From positions 1,550,001 through 1,614,000 of the forward strand of contig BSYQ01000001.1 in assembly GCA_030272585.1 (NCBI GenBank): a stretch of DNA of 64,000 nucleotides, given 5' to 3'. Below the pieces are notes generated by a model, which saw only the letters and a list, made by a program, of their open reading frames with translations, ran no database searches and was not told the origin of the DNA. Positions 43,521 to 54,185 of the stretch are shown here, piece by piece. Position 1 is the first letter of the stretch; each line of letters begins with the position of its first letter. The stretch is from Bryopsis sp. KO-2023. Lineage: Eukaryota; Chlorophyta; Ulvophyceae; Bryopsidales; Bryopsidaceae. The translations under genes and the position numbers were made by a program.

Positions 43521-43686
43521 GAGGACTTCAAGAGTTGAAGAGTGAGTAAATGAAAGATATCCCTGCAGAGATATGGGAATGAGAAAGGAATTTCAGTCTA
43601 TGACTGTTGGGGGTTCAGGGGAGTTGGTGTTAGTGCTGAGGCCAGGTCAGCTGTTTTCTTTTCTACTGTCTTTGGGATGGTCTTTC
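43521..43686 (+). other. 3' non-coding part of B, left of the A1 insertion
   Basis: It continues at 49829 after A1. Both pieces lack CpG. Bases 43682-43686 (CTTTC) are the left copy of the A1 target duplication. Confidence 0.85.
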
Positions 43687-43869
43687 TGTGACGGGTCGTT
43701 CTGGGTGCGAGGTTTGGTGGTGTGAGTCAGTGAGTGGAGGTCAAGTCTCTTACAACGTTGTTGTTTCCAAGTCAAAATCGGTCTCCCAAAAATACACAGT
43801 TCCAGTAGAAATACCCACATCCGGGTTCACCTAGTCGGTCATACACCTAAGTTCCCCAGTCCGACTACA
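43687..43869 (-). repeat. 3' LTR of element A1
   Basis: 183 bp, the same as 49646-49828 by eye. Confidence 0.92.
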
Positions 43870-44542
43870 ATCCCCTCCACATCACGGCTGAAAACACCCG
43901 TCAAGCACGTGATGTCTCTACCCGGACGTCTCAACTCAAACACAGTAATCAATCATTGTTCCAACTGTCAAATGTCAAATCAACTTAACCCTTTCTACTA
44001 TCCCAGGTTCACTCTCTCCACCGAGTACTAGAAATCACGAGTTCCCACAAACAACACTCCTGGTTCACTCAAAATCATAGTCACTTAGTCCACCTGAGAT
44101 CAATTCCCATTGTCAGCAAAGTATACACCCATAAGACCATGGCTCAGTCTAAACTCAGTCAGCAACAATAAACACAACAGCCAAGAGACTAATACCCCAC
44201 CAATCAGAAGTAAAGCCCAGGCTGATTCACAGTCAAAACAATAGATACTCCCCTCCAAACTGACCATCTGGGGAGTCCTCCACAAAATTCAAAAATAAAG
44301 AATGTCAATTTCCCCTTTTCCAGATCAGACTTCATTTCCCTTTTCTTTTGTGATTCAGAATCGAAATTCAAAATCAAACTTCCATTAATCTCCATTCGGA
44401 CAATCGAATCTTACCCTGCAGTAAGCGCCAGCCTGACGGTAATTCTCATCTCTCTCTCCCGTAACCGCCCCCTCACTTAGCGACGAACTGTGGATTACTC
44501 GCGATTTCGATTTCCGCCCAATTTCGATCAATCATCACCTTA
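43870..44542 (-). other. 3' non-coding region of A1
   Basis: 673 bp between the stop codon and the 3' LTR, closely matching 33453-34122 of A2. No coding function is seen; it may hold packaging or 3' processing signals. Confidence 0.7.
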
Positions 44543-47500
44543 TCATTGCATTAGCCGCCGAAGGTCAGCTTCCTCCTTCGTAGGCTGGATACCAACGAGT
44601 TGATGGTATGCCAAAACTGTTTCTGCTGCGTTCGTCAAATGAATCCATGGCTCCCAGGAATCATGTTCCGACCCAAAACCCTTCCAGCGAACCAAATATC
44701 GTCGTTTCACAGATCTCCCACGACGAGTCTCCCTGTGATCGAGGATTCTCTCCACCTCGTATTCGAGTTGTCCTTCATTCATCACTGGTGCTGGCGGCTC
44801 TGGATCTGGTCTCACGAAATCCTCCGATTCCTTGTATGGACGCATCCTGACGACATGAAAGACGTCATGGATGTTCCACGTTTCCGGCAACTCCAATCTG
44901 TAGGCAACTGCTCCCAGTCGAGCAAGAACCTTGAATGGTCCCACGAACTTTGGACCCAACTTCGGCGAGATTCCACTTCCAGCGAACGACAGATTCTGAG
45001 TCGATAGCAAAACCCTATCGCCGATTTTAAACTCCTCTTCTCGCCGAGACTTGTCCGCATATCTCTTTTGCCTTTCCTGTGCTTGCTTCAACAACATCTT
45101 CGCTGAATCCAAGTCCTTCTTCATATTTCCCAGGATGTCATTCACCCCTCTGATTTCAGTTTCGATTCCTCTTTTCCCGATCAGCGCTAATGGAACCAAA
45201 GGATGCTCGCCAGTGTTGAGATAGAACGGCGACTGACCTGTCGAACTGTGCTTGCCGTTGTTGTAAGCGAACTCCGCCGCCGGAAGTCTCTCGTCCCAAT
45301 CGCGACGCCTGGCATCAACATAACATCGTAGGGTTTCCTCCAGAACGCGATTCATGCGTTCCGTTTGTCCGTCTGTTTGCGGATGAAACGCCGAGCTCAG
45401 CTTCAACTCCGTTCCACTCAGCTCCATCAATCGGCGCCAGAACGCAGACACGAATCTGCTATCACGGTCGGATACCAAATTCGATGGCATCCCGTGATGT
45501 CGCCAAACTTCCCTGAAGAATATCTCCGCCAGATCCTTTGCAGTCGCGGTCGTCACGGTCGGCACAAAGTGCGACATCTTACTCAATCGATCGACGAATA
45601 CAACAATCGCCGTATTTCCTTTTTCGGTTTCCGACAACTGCACGATTAGATCCAAGCTGACGGATTCCCAACGACGATTTGGAATCGGCATCGGCTGTAA
45701 TTTCCCAGCCGGAATTTTCGCCTCCGATTTCGCCTTCTGACACTTCGGACATGTTCTACAGTAGTCATTCACATCCTTGTCCATTCTCCTCCAGAAATAG
45801 TATCTTTTGATGAGATCAAGTGTTCGATCTCTGCCCTTGTGTCCAGCCACATCAGAGTCATGTGCCTCCTTCAAAACATCTTGTCTGATTGATGTGGGGA
45901 TCACAATCTGGCCTGATTTTCTCTTGATCAGCTTTCCATCCATTGTAAATTCTTTGCAGACATTTGGATCTGATTTCTTCAGCAGTTTCCTTATGTTGCC
46001 ACAGTATGCATCTTTCTCTTGTGCCTTTTCCAGTTTCTCTGGTGTAATTGTTTTCTGTTGAACTTGGCTCCTTGTTAGAGCATTTGCAGTTTCAGTTTTA
46101 GCTCCTCCTTTTTCCATACTCTGTCTCCTCTCTCCTCCCAGGCTGTCAACGTCATTTACCAGCCTTGTGCCCAGTGGTCTGTAACTCTCAGGAGCTCCAT
46201 CAGAGTCATCTCCTGAAGACCACCTGTTTGGATCCTTTTCTTTGGGCATTTCATTTTTGATTCCAGGTTCCATATGACCACCTTCCACAGTAGTCTGAAA
46301 TCTCACATCCTTCTTCTTGTGATGTGACTTAACATCTGGAGTAGCATCCCCTTGCTCCCCTCCAGCCTGTAATTCCCTGGAAACCTGGGAGAGTTCCTGT
46401 GATTCCTTGTTCTTCCTAACAGTTGAATCACTGTTGGGCAGTATTTTATTTGTCGTTTCATTCATTCCTGTGATTCCACATTCCAACTTCGCATGTTGCA
46501 TTGAATCCGCAATCGCATTCCATGCGTCGTCGTGATTCCTTGCGTTCGATTTCGTCATCGATGCATGGCTGGTCGATTCCTTTTTGATTTTGTGAGCTGA
46601 CGACCCCTGATCCCCTCCTGGACCCAATCCATGACTCCGATTTGGTTGGGGACATCTACTGAGGGCGTCAGCCACGACGTTATCTGTTCCCTTTATGTGA
46701 ATGGTGTCGAAATCATAGGGCGCGAGAAATTGAGTCCATCGCACCTGCCTTCGAGTTAATCCTTTCTGGGAATCCAACCATACCAAGCTCGCATTGTCGG
46801 TTCGCAATGTAAAATGACGACCTTCCAAATACGTTCTCCATTTCTTCAGGCAATGCACAATTGCGAGTAATTCCTGCTCATGAACTGGATAGTTCGATTC
46901 TGCTTCCGTAAACTTATGCGATTCGAAAGCAATGGGATGCAATCCCGATTCACCTCGCTGCATCAACACCCCTCCAATTCCTTCCTGCGAAGCATCAGTC
47001 GCCACCACCACCGGCAGCTTATCATCGAAATGCCTTAGAACTGGGGCAGATGTCATCGCGACCTTTAATTTTTCGAACGCATCCTTCTCCAGTCGACCCC
47101 AGTGCCAGGGTTTTCCAGATTTCGTGAGATTCGACAATGGCGCCGCAATAACCGAAAAATTCCTCACGAATCGCCTGTAGAACGAACATAATCCCAGGAA
47201 GCTGCGAATGTCGTGTACATTCTTTGGCTGCGGCCACGATCGAATGGCATCAATCTTATTCGCCATCGGAAATGTTCCGTCGCGCTCCATCCACGTTCCT
47301 AAGAACTCCACGCCAGACTTCCCGAATTCGCATTTGCTTGCCTTTGCATATAATTTCTGCTCCTGCAGCTTTTCGAGCACTAGCCGAACATGCTCGGCAT
47401 GTGATTCTGCATCTCGGCTGAAAATCAGTACATCATCCAGAAAAACCAAAACGAATCGATCAAGGTAGGGCCGCAGCGTGTCATTCATCAGGCGCATAAA

Positions 47501-49552
47501 GTACGCCGGCGCATCTGAAAATCCGAAAGGCATTACGAGCCATTCGAAATGGCCGTAGCGAGTTCGAAATGCCGATTTTTGAACATGTGCATCCTTGATG
47601 CGAACCTGCCAATAGCCGCTGCGTAAGTCGATTTTTGTGAAGAAACGCGCTCCCTCCACCTGGTCGGCCATCTCGTCCATCCTGGGCAGCGAGTATCGTG
47701 AACGCACCGTCTGTTTGTTGAGCATGCGGTAATCGATGCACATGCGCAACGATCCATCTGATTTCGCAGCAAAAATCACCGGCGCTCCATACGGCCTGTG
47801 CGACGGCCGTATCATGTTGTGCGACAGCAGATAATCTAGCTGTGCGCGCACTTCCTTGAGCTCAATCGGGCTGAGTTTGTAGATCGGACGTGAGACCGGT
47901 TTGGAATCCGGCTGCTCGGTGATTTCGAAATCGTGCATGCGGCGAGGAGGTAGCTTCTTTGGTAGATCCTCGGGAAATCTCTTTGCATGTTGACGTAACA
48001 CCTCCTTCAGTCCACTTAGTTCCTCTGGGATGTCATCGATCATTCCATGCAGTTTTGGGTCGACTGTAACATCACTCTCGTCATAGTCTGTCCCAGAGTT
48101 CGCTTTTCCAACTTCGTCCTTTGTTTTGTCTTTTCTCGACTCTGGATGCGAATCTGGTTGTGACATGACCTCCTTATTTCTCTGGGTGGCATTCAGTTCC
48201 ATCCCATGTTGTGATGTTCCAGTCAGTTCTTGTTGTTGTTTCCCCTGGAAGTCTCCATTCAGCAATTCCATTATTGTAATCTCCCCTCCACTCTCACAGT
48301 CCTTTCCTTCAGTTTGCAGTTCCCATTCAGGTAGCTCTGAGTTTGGTTCAGTTGATGGCTTGATCCACAGAGCAAACAGCTGCTCTTCATTTGCTTTGAT
48401 CATTTTGGACAGTTGCTTGGCTGATAGAAGATTTAATCTCCTTCCACAGTTCTTGGTTTCTGGGTGGTCACCATAATGACCTTGCAACACCAAATCTGGT
48501 TTGCCCACTCTGTTGATCGTCACCTTGTGCGTAATCCAATCGATTTTTGGATTTTCATCCGTTAGCCACGACTTTCCGAAAATCATATCATGCATTAGCT
48601 CTTTCAGCACCAGAAATTTCCTTTTTGTTCTGTACTTTCCGAATCGAACAGTTGTCATGCAAGTCCCAATCACATGGGCCTTTGAATCATCAGCCAGCGA
48701 AACTGGCTTTGCGTTTTTATCTGGTCGGTATCTCAATCCCAACCGTTTCACTAAGCTTTCTGAAACGAAATCAGTCGAAGCCCCGCTGTCGACCAACACT
48801 GTAACTGCCTCATGAGACAGCGAGCCGCGCAACCTCAACAGGGTGGATCGACTTCCCACTCCTGATGCTGTCAATTCCTCTGCGTTCGACTCCTTTTCCC
48901 CGGTCGACCCAACCACACTCCCTTCTTCGTCGGTATCCATTTGGAAATCAGCATCCGATTTCCCAGGGACTGCATTTCCGACGTCTGTATGACAACCTTC
49001 AGCCTGACGTTCGCCAACTGAATCCTGAGGCTTCATGGCGTATGAACTCGTCTCCGCCTCATTCTGCCCCCCAGGGTGGTCATCGAGCGTGGTCGGCGTC
49101 GCCGACTCTTTCTTTTCCGGCATGCATGCATCCCGCATGCCGACGTCCTTCATTTCTGGCATGACGTCCTCATCCTCCGACGCCAAACTTCCTTCACCAT
49201 TTCCATCACCAACCACCGCGTCGTCTTCCTTATTCGACGTCGAACTGTGTACCTTCTTTGCGATCTGTCTTCCCTGCCGTCGGGATACTTTCCCAACTGT
49301 CGGCGGTGATCCTGTTTTCTGGTTACACAATCTGTTTGACGCCAAACCTCGGAACTCTTTCAGAACCTCGTTAATTCCTCCGACGAGACTTTTCTGGCTT
49401 CCCAGCAGTTCAACAATAGCATTTTCCACCGTCGATAACCGATCACGGACACTTCCGCGTTTCCTGTTACTGTGATCGTTCAAACTTTCCTTTGCTGATC
49501 CAGATCGCGCGTCACCTGACTGCGCTTTTTGTTTGCGTTGTCTTGTCGTCAT
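44543..49552 (-). CDS. pol: A1 polyprotein: protease, RT, RNase H, integrase, chromodomain
   Basis: 1669 residues in one frame from the ATG at 49552. The first ~240 residues are basic then acidic and polar, with no capsid domain and no CCHC knuckle. Then: protease VTVLVDSGASTDFVSES (~256), RT with MCIDYRMLNKQ, FTKIDLRSGYWQV and the active site LVFLDDVLIFS (~705), RNase H VVATDASQEGIGGVL (~851) and LRTDNASLVWL, integrase zinc finger with CRTCPKCQKAK (~1266), core SLDLIVQL...VSDRDSRFVS...HPQTDGQTERMNR, and a chromodomain near 1600-1650 (RYLVRWKGFGSEHDSWEPWIHL). All catalytic acids are present. Two polar linkers (after protease and after RNase H) are almost free of CpG, while the enzyme domains are CpG-rich. 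Confidence 0.92.
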   Translation of the reverse strand: MTTRQRKQKAQSGDARSGSAKESLNDHSNRKRGSVRDRLSTVENAIVELLGSQKSLVGGINEVLKEFRGLASNRLCNQKTGSPPTVGKVSRRQGRQIAKKVHSSTSNKEDDAVVGDGNGEGSLASEDEDVMPEMKDVGMRDACMPEKKESATPTTLDDHPGGQNEAETSSYAMKPQDSVGERQAEGCHTDVGNAVPGKSDADFQMDTDEEGSVVGSTGEKESNAEELTASGVGSRSTLLRLRGSLSHEAVTVLVDSGASTDFVSESLVKRLGLRYRPDKNAKPVSLADDSKAHVIGTCMTTVRFGKYRTKRKFLVLKELMHDMIFGKSWLTDENPKIDWITHKVTINRVGKPDLVLQGHYGDHPETKNCGRRLNLLSAKQLSKMIKANEEQLFALWIKPSTEPNSELPEWELQTEGKDCESGGEITIMELLNGDFQGKQQQELTGTSQHGMELNATQRNKEVMSQPDSHPESRKDKTKDEVGKANSGTDYDESDVTVDPKLHGMIDDIPEELSGLKEVLRQHAKRFPEDLPKKLPPRRMHDFEITEQPDSKPVSRPIYKLSPIELKEVRAQLDYLLSHNMIRPSHRPYGAPVIFAAKSDGSLRMCIDYRMLNKQTVRSRYSLPRMDEMADQVEGARFFTKIDLRSGYWQVRIKDAHVQKSAFRTRYGHFEWLVMPFGFSDAPAYFMRLMNDTLRPYLDRFVLVFLDDVLIFSRDAESHAEHVRLVLEKLQEQKLYAKASKCEFGKSGVEFLGTWMERDGTFPMANKIDAIRSWPQPKNVHDIRSFLGLCSFYRRFVRNFSVIAAPLSNLTKSGKPWHWGRLEKDAFEKLKVAMTSAPVLRHFDDKLPVVVATDASQEGIGGVLMQRGESGLHPIAFESHKFTEAESNYPVHEQELLAIVHCLKKWRTYLEGRHFTLRTDNASLVWLDSQKGLTRRQVRWTQFLAPYDFDTIHIKGTDNVVADALSRCPQPNRSHGLGPGGDQGSSAHKIKKESTSHASMTKSNARNHDDAWNAIADSMQHAKLECGITGMNETTNKILPNSDSTVRKNKESQELSQVSRELQAGGEQGDATPDVKSHHKKKDVRFQTTVEGGHMEPGIKNEMPKEKDPNRWSSGDDSDGAPESYRPLGTRLVNDVDSLGGERRQSMEKGGAKTETANALTRSQVQQKTITPEKLEKAQEKDAYCGNIRKLLKKSDPNVCKEFTMDGKLIKRKSGQIVIPTSIRQDVLKEAHDSDVAGHKGRDRTLDLIKRYYFWRRMDKDVNDYCRTCPKCQKAKSEAKIPAGKLQPMPIPNRRWESVSLDLIVQLSETEKGNTAIVVFVDRLSKMSHFVPTVTTATAKDLAEIFFREVWRHHGMPSNLVSDRDSRFVSAFWRRLMELSGTELKLSSAFHPQTDGQTERMNRVLEETLRCYVDARRRDWDERLPAAEFAYNNGKHSSTGQSPFYLNTGEHPLVPLALIGKRGIETEIRGVNDILGNMKKDLDSAKMLLKQAQERQKRYADKSRREEEFKIGDRVLLSTQNLSFAGSGISPKLGPKFVGPFKVLARLGAVAYRLELPETWNIHDVFHVVRMRPYKESEDFVRPDPEPPAPVMNEGQLEYEVERILDHRETRRGRSVKRRYLVRWKGFGSEHDSWEPWIHLTNAAETVLAYHQLVGIQPTKEEADLRRLMQ

Positions 49553-49645
49553 AGTTCTGTTCCGAGGAAAGACTTTGACGTGCCCCTCGACCCGTTTCCT
49601 TCCCAGTGATCGCTACCTCGTATGAGGTGCCTGCTCCGAAACCAT

Positions 49646-49828
49646 TGTGACGGGTCGTTCTGGGTGCGAGGTTTGGTGGTGTGAGTCAGTGAGTGGAGGT
49701 CAAGTCTCTTACAACGTTGTTGTTTCCAAGTCAAAATCGGTCTCCCAAAAATACACAGTTCCAGTAGAAATACCCACATCCGGGTTCACCTAGTCGGTCA
49801 TACACCTAAGTTCCCCAGTCCGACTACA
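49646..49828 (-). repeat. 5' LTR of element A1
   Basis: 183 bp. On the minus strand it is followed by the PBS TGGTTTCGGAGC at 49644-49633. Confidence 0.92.
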
Positions 49829-49987
49829 CTTTCAGATGGGGTTTTTCCTTTTTGCTTTTTGGGAGGTCTTTGGGATTTTTCCTTCTTGCTTTTGGGGGAG
49901 GGCTCTATTCTTTTTTTGCTGGAGTCTGTATGTGCTAGTTGGTGACCTTAGGTCTGGGGTCCAGATTTCTAAGGTCAGGGGGAGTCT
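49829..49987 (+). other. 3' non-coding part of B, right of the A1 insertion
   Basis: T-rich and CpG-free, starting with the right CTTTC copy and ending in the purine tract aaggtcagggggagtct just before the 3' LTR. Confidence 0.85.
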
Positions 49988-50365
49988 TGTGACAGTTTAC
50001 AAAGGGAGAGGTGGGATTCGATCCCTAGACCTCTCAGTGACAAGGATAGTAACGGTCGCACTAGCGAACCAGTGGGCGACGGTGGTTACAGAGGTCAAGT
50101 CGGTTATGTAGCCGTCTGACCCGTGACGTAACAGGAACAGTAATGATGTGATAGTGTGATGGAACGGGTGACCATGTGTGACTGTATCCAGACGGTGTAG
50201 TCTGGGGTCACGTGAGTGAGAGTTACAACCAGTTACGGTTGTGACCGTTGACGGGATTCGAACCCGGGTCAACGGTTGGCCGGTCTTAAGGCTCTAGGCC
50301 TTTGGACCAGGTGTTCACGTTTTGTAATATTCCTTTAAGTCTTTCCATTCCCCCGCGTCCTTACA
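49988..50365 (+). repeat. 3' LTR of element B
   Basis: 378 bp, one visible difference from the 5' LTR. It is followed directly by TCCAG and resumed A2 sequence. Confidence 0.92.
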
Positions 50366-52486
50366 TCCAGAACGCGATTCATGCGTTCCGTTTGTCCGTC
50401 CGTTTGCGGATGAAACGCTGAGCTTAGCTTCAGCTCGGTTCCACTCAACTCCATTAGACGCCTCCAAAACGCTGATACGAACCTGGTATCACGATCGGAC
50501 ACCAAATTCGATGGCATCCCGTGATGCTTCCAAACTTCCCGAAAGAAGATTTCCGCCAGATCCTTCGCTGATGCCGTGGTAACTGTCGGCACAAAATGCG
50601 ACATTTTACTCAATCTGTCGACGAAAACCACAATGGCCGTGTTTCCTCTTTCGGTTTCTGGTAGATGTACAATTAGATCAAGGCTGACCGATTCCCAGCG
50701 ACGTTCTGGAATCGGTAATGGCTGTAATTTCCCAGCCGGAACTTTTGCTTGTGCTTTCGCCTTCTGACACTTCGGACATGTTCTACAGTATTCATTCACA
50801 TCCTTGTCCATTCTCCTCCAGAAATAATAGCGTTTGATGAGATCCAGTGTTCGATCTCTGCCCTTGTGTCCAGCCACATCAGAGTCATGTGCCTCCTTCA
50901 AAACATCTTGTCTGATTGATGTGGGGATCACAATCTGGCCTGATTTTCTCTTGATTAGCTTTCCATCCATTTTAAAATCCTTGCAGACATTTGGATCTGA
51001 TTGCTTCAGTAGTTTCCTTATGTTGCCACAGTATGCATCTTTCTCTTGTGCCTTTTCCAGTTTTTCTGGTGTAATTGTTTTCTGTTGAACTTGGCTCCTT
51101 GTTAGAGCATTTGTAGATTCAGTTTTAGCTCCTCCTTTTTCCATACTCTGTCTCCTCTCTCCTCCCAGGCTGTCAACGTCATTTACCAGCCTTGTGCCCA
51201 GTGGTCTGTAACTCTCAGGAGCTCCATCAGAGTCATCTCCTGAAGACCACCTGTTTGGATCCTTTTCTTTGGGCATTTCATTTTTGATTTCAGGTTCCAC
51301 AAGACCACTTTCCCCAGTAGTCTGAAATCTCACATCCTTTTTCTTTTGATGTGACTTAACATCTGGAGTAGCATCCCCTTGCTCCCCTCCAGTCTGCAGT
51401 TTCTTGGAAACCTTCGAGAGTTCCTGTGATTCCCTGTCCTTCATAACATTGGAATCATTGTTTGGCAGTGTTTTATTTGTGGTTTCATTCAATCCTGTGA
51501 TTCCACATTCTAAATTCGCATGTTGCATTGATTCCGCCTTTGCATTCCATGCGTCGTCGTAATTCCCAGTTTCCGATTTCGTCATTGATGCATGGCCGGT
51601 TGATCCCTTTTTGGTTTTGTGGGCTGACGACCCTTGATCCCCTCCTGGACCCAATCCATGACTCCGATTTGGTTGGGGACATCGACTGAGGGCGTCAGCC
51701 ACCACATTATCTTTGCCTTTGATGTGGATCGTATCGAAATCAAATGGCGCCAGGAACTGAGTCCATCGCACCTGACGTCGAGTTAATCCTTTCTGGGAAT
51801 CCAACCAGACCAAGCTTGCATTATCAGTTCGCAATGTAAAATGACGACCTTCCAAATACGTCCGCCATTTCTTCAGACAATGCACGATGGCGAGTAATTC
51901 CTGCTCATGAACTGGATAGTTCGATTCAGCTTCCGTAAATTTATGCGATTCGAAAGCGATGGGATGCAATCCCGATTCACCTCGCTGCATCAACACCCCT
52001 CCAATTCCTTCCTGCGAAGCATCAGTCGCCACCACCACCGGCAGCTTATCATCGAAATGCTTCAGAACTGGCGCAGATGTCATCGCGATCTTTAATCTCT
52101 CGAACGCATCCTTCTCCAGTCGACCCCAGTGCCAGGGTTTTCTAGATTTCGTGAGGTTCGATAATGGGGCAGCCACGACCGAAAAATTTCTCACGAATCG
52201 TCTGTAAAACGAACACAATCCCAAAAAGCTCCGTATGTCATGCACATTCGCTGGCTGCGGCCACGATCGAATCGCATCGATCTTATTCGCCATTGGGTAT
52301 GTGCCATCCTTTTCCATCCACGTTCCTAAGAACTCCACGCCAGACTTTCCGAATTCGCATTTGCTCGCCTTTGCGTACAACCGCTGCTCCTGTAACTTTT
52401 CGAGCACCAGCCGAACATGCTCTGCATGTGATTCTGCATCTCGACTGAAAATCAAAACATCATCCAAAAATACAAGCACGAATCGA
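50366..52486 (-). pseudogene. pol: A2 pol fragment: RT (from active site), RNase H, integrase N-terminal part
   Basis: The minus strand runs open from the RT active site (LVFLDDVLIFS near 52470) through RNase H (VVATDASQEGIGG, LRTDNASLVWL), the linker, the integrase zinc finger (CRTCPKCQKAK) and the core up to HPQTDGQTERMNRVL, where B is inserted. About 700 codons have no stop or frameshift. It is highly similar to A1 but has scattered substitutions. Confidence 0.9.
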
Positions 52487-52911
52487 TGTTAGTCTTTTAG
52501 CGCTATACGAGGTAGTTTGGGATAGAGCCGAGGGTGGCTGACGCATGCGGGTTCGCGAGTAAGACAGATTAGACCCAGAGTTTGGGGCATGCGTCAGCGT
52601 ACTACACTTAGGGGTACTTAAGAGGCCCACTCGTTGTTTTGACATTCTTATTCACTTTACTTTGTAAGAACTCGGGATTCGTGGGATTGGTGTGTTCCCG
52701 CTTGTGTGTGTGTTTGTGTGTGTGTGTCTAAGTGTTTGCCTGACGCAATCACTTATCCAACCAAGTGCTCTAGTAGCGTTCACAACCGCGCTAGCTAGAG
52801 AGTTGTCTAAAGCAACAAACCCCACAAGTATACTTGCGTTAGCCAGCAAGTTATCACGAATCCAACCAACCCAGCCGACCACTATTGCGTCACCCACAAG
52901 CTTCACTATCA
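52487..52911 (+). repeat. 5' LTR of element D
   Basis: 425 bp, TGTTAG...CTATCA, with a (GT)n tract near 52704-52727. The boundary is set by the switch from A2 sequence on the left and the PBS on the right; the partner LTR is not in the window. Confidence 0.72.
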
Positions 52912-53056
52912 ATTGGTTTCGGAGCTAGGCAAGAACTTTAAGTTCTTGAGATCGAAACTTGTGAACGTGGCGCAACAAACGTTTTTGTTTGTTTGTTTGG
53001 TAGAGAGAAACTCCAACCGTGGTTGTTGAGTACTCCCAAATAGTGGCTGAGAGACC

Positions 53057-54185
53057 ATGGCTGACCGTGAACACGCATTGGCAGTGCGCGAGCCTCAAGT
53101 TGAAGAGCCAGGGATTGAACCTGAGTTCGATGAGGAATTGCCTGACGCACCCAATGTTGTGTATCAACAAATAAACGTCCAGAACATCCACAATGTCCAG
53201 CAAGCAGCTGTCGACATAGACATGGGAGCTGATGCGGAAGCCTTAAGAGAGGATGTGGATGCGGTCCATGACCGTGTGGACGATTTAGCCCACGGGCTAA
53301 GGGGTCACCTGCAGCAAGTTGACCAGACACTGGGGCAGAGGCTAGCCCATGCTGAGGCCTCTGTGTCGAACCAACTGGCTGGCGCATCAGAGGTGATCGG
53401 GCAGGCGCTGGAAACACAGCACCAGCATGCGCAACAGGTTGAGGCCACACAGCATGCGGTGGTGTCGCAACAGCAGAAGCTGGATTCAGTAGCGGCTCAA
53501 CATAGTCGATACGAGCAGAGGCTATTACGCCAAGATATCGACCATAGGAAAGAAAGAGCTGAGATCAAAGCTTCTGTGGATGCAATAACGAGGAGAATGG
53601 ATGCCGCAGACATTCTAGCGGACTCTCGTTTTGCTGACCTAAAAGAAGCAACTGAAGCATCAGCACTTCAGTTAAAACAACTCTCCGAGTTATCCCTTGT
53701 TCAAGGGCGGAGAATTGAAGGCTTATTAGGAACTGTTGCGGATTCCAACGAAAAAGTCGAACGGACTCTAGAATTGTTTCGGGAGTCCTTGCATAAGCAA
53801 GGTGCTGAGGTGAAGCGTTTGCAGAGCTCAAGAGTAGCAATTCAAAAAGATTTGATTGCCTTGGAGAAAAAGGCATCCAAAACCTGGGATCAGCAGCAAG
53901 ATGCAGCTGATGTGGTTGCCTTAAGATTATCTGGCCTGGAACGAAGCATGGAGGATGTGAGTGGCGGAAGTCAGAGTGCCCAAAGTGGAAGTGATGCTCG
54001 TGCAGTATCACCAGAGCGAGAAGAATCAACTTCTCCTGAGCCTGAGGACTCAGCCTTTGGGATGCCGCTGCCGAAGAAATCAGTAAAGCAGTTGGCTGCA
54101 TCATGGCCGCCACTAGACCAGAGCTTCGCGGTAGGAATGGTTGGGGCAGGAACCTCAACAATACCGGCTCCTCCAGCAGTACAGG
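53057..54185 (+). pseudogene. gag: Gag of element D, N-terminal part, interrupted by hAT
   Basis: 376 codons of Gag before the hAT insertion. The N-terminus is acidic. Residues ~55-300 are coiled coil rich in Gln, Ala, Leu and Glu. A Ser/Glu/Pro-rich stretch follows. The frame continues without loss at 60402 if the hAT element and one 8-bp target copy are disregarded. Confidence 0.85.

Larger units (their letters stand above)
43687..49828 (-). mobile_element. element A1: full-length Ty3/gypsy chromovirus-like retrotransposon without recognisable Gag
   Basis: A1 is 6142 bp on the minus strand. The 183-bp LTRs (43687-43869 and 49646-49828) appear identical, with TG...CA ends and a CTTTC target duplication (43682-43686, 49829-49833). 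A PBS follows the right LTR (minus strand from 49644). One long frame fills 49552-44543. Identical LTRs and an open frame mark a very recent insertion, later than B. Confidence 0.93.
36936..50365 (+). mobile_element. element B: complete Ty3/gypsy chromovirus-like retrotransposon, itself split by A1
   Basis: B has 378-bp LTRs at 36936-37313 and 49988-50365 that differ at one position by eye (tgtgacaAttt versus tgtgacaGttt), and a TCCAG target duplication (36931-36935, 50366-50370). The order is LTR, PBS (37316-37327), gag, pol with a -1 frame change, 3' non-coding part, purine tract (aaggtcagggggagtct), LTR. Element A1 lies in the 3' non-coding part between 43686 and 49829, so B keeps both reading frames whole. 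Without A1 the element is about 7.3 kb. Confidence 0.92.
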
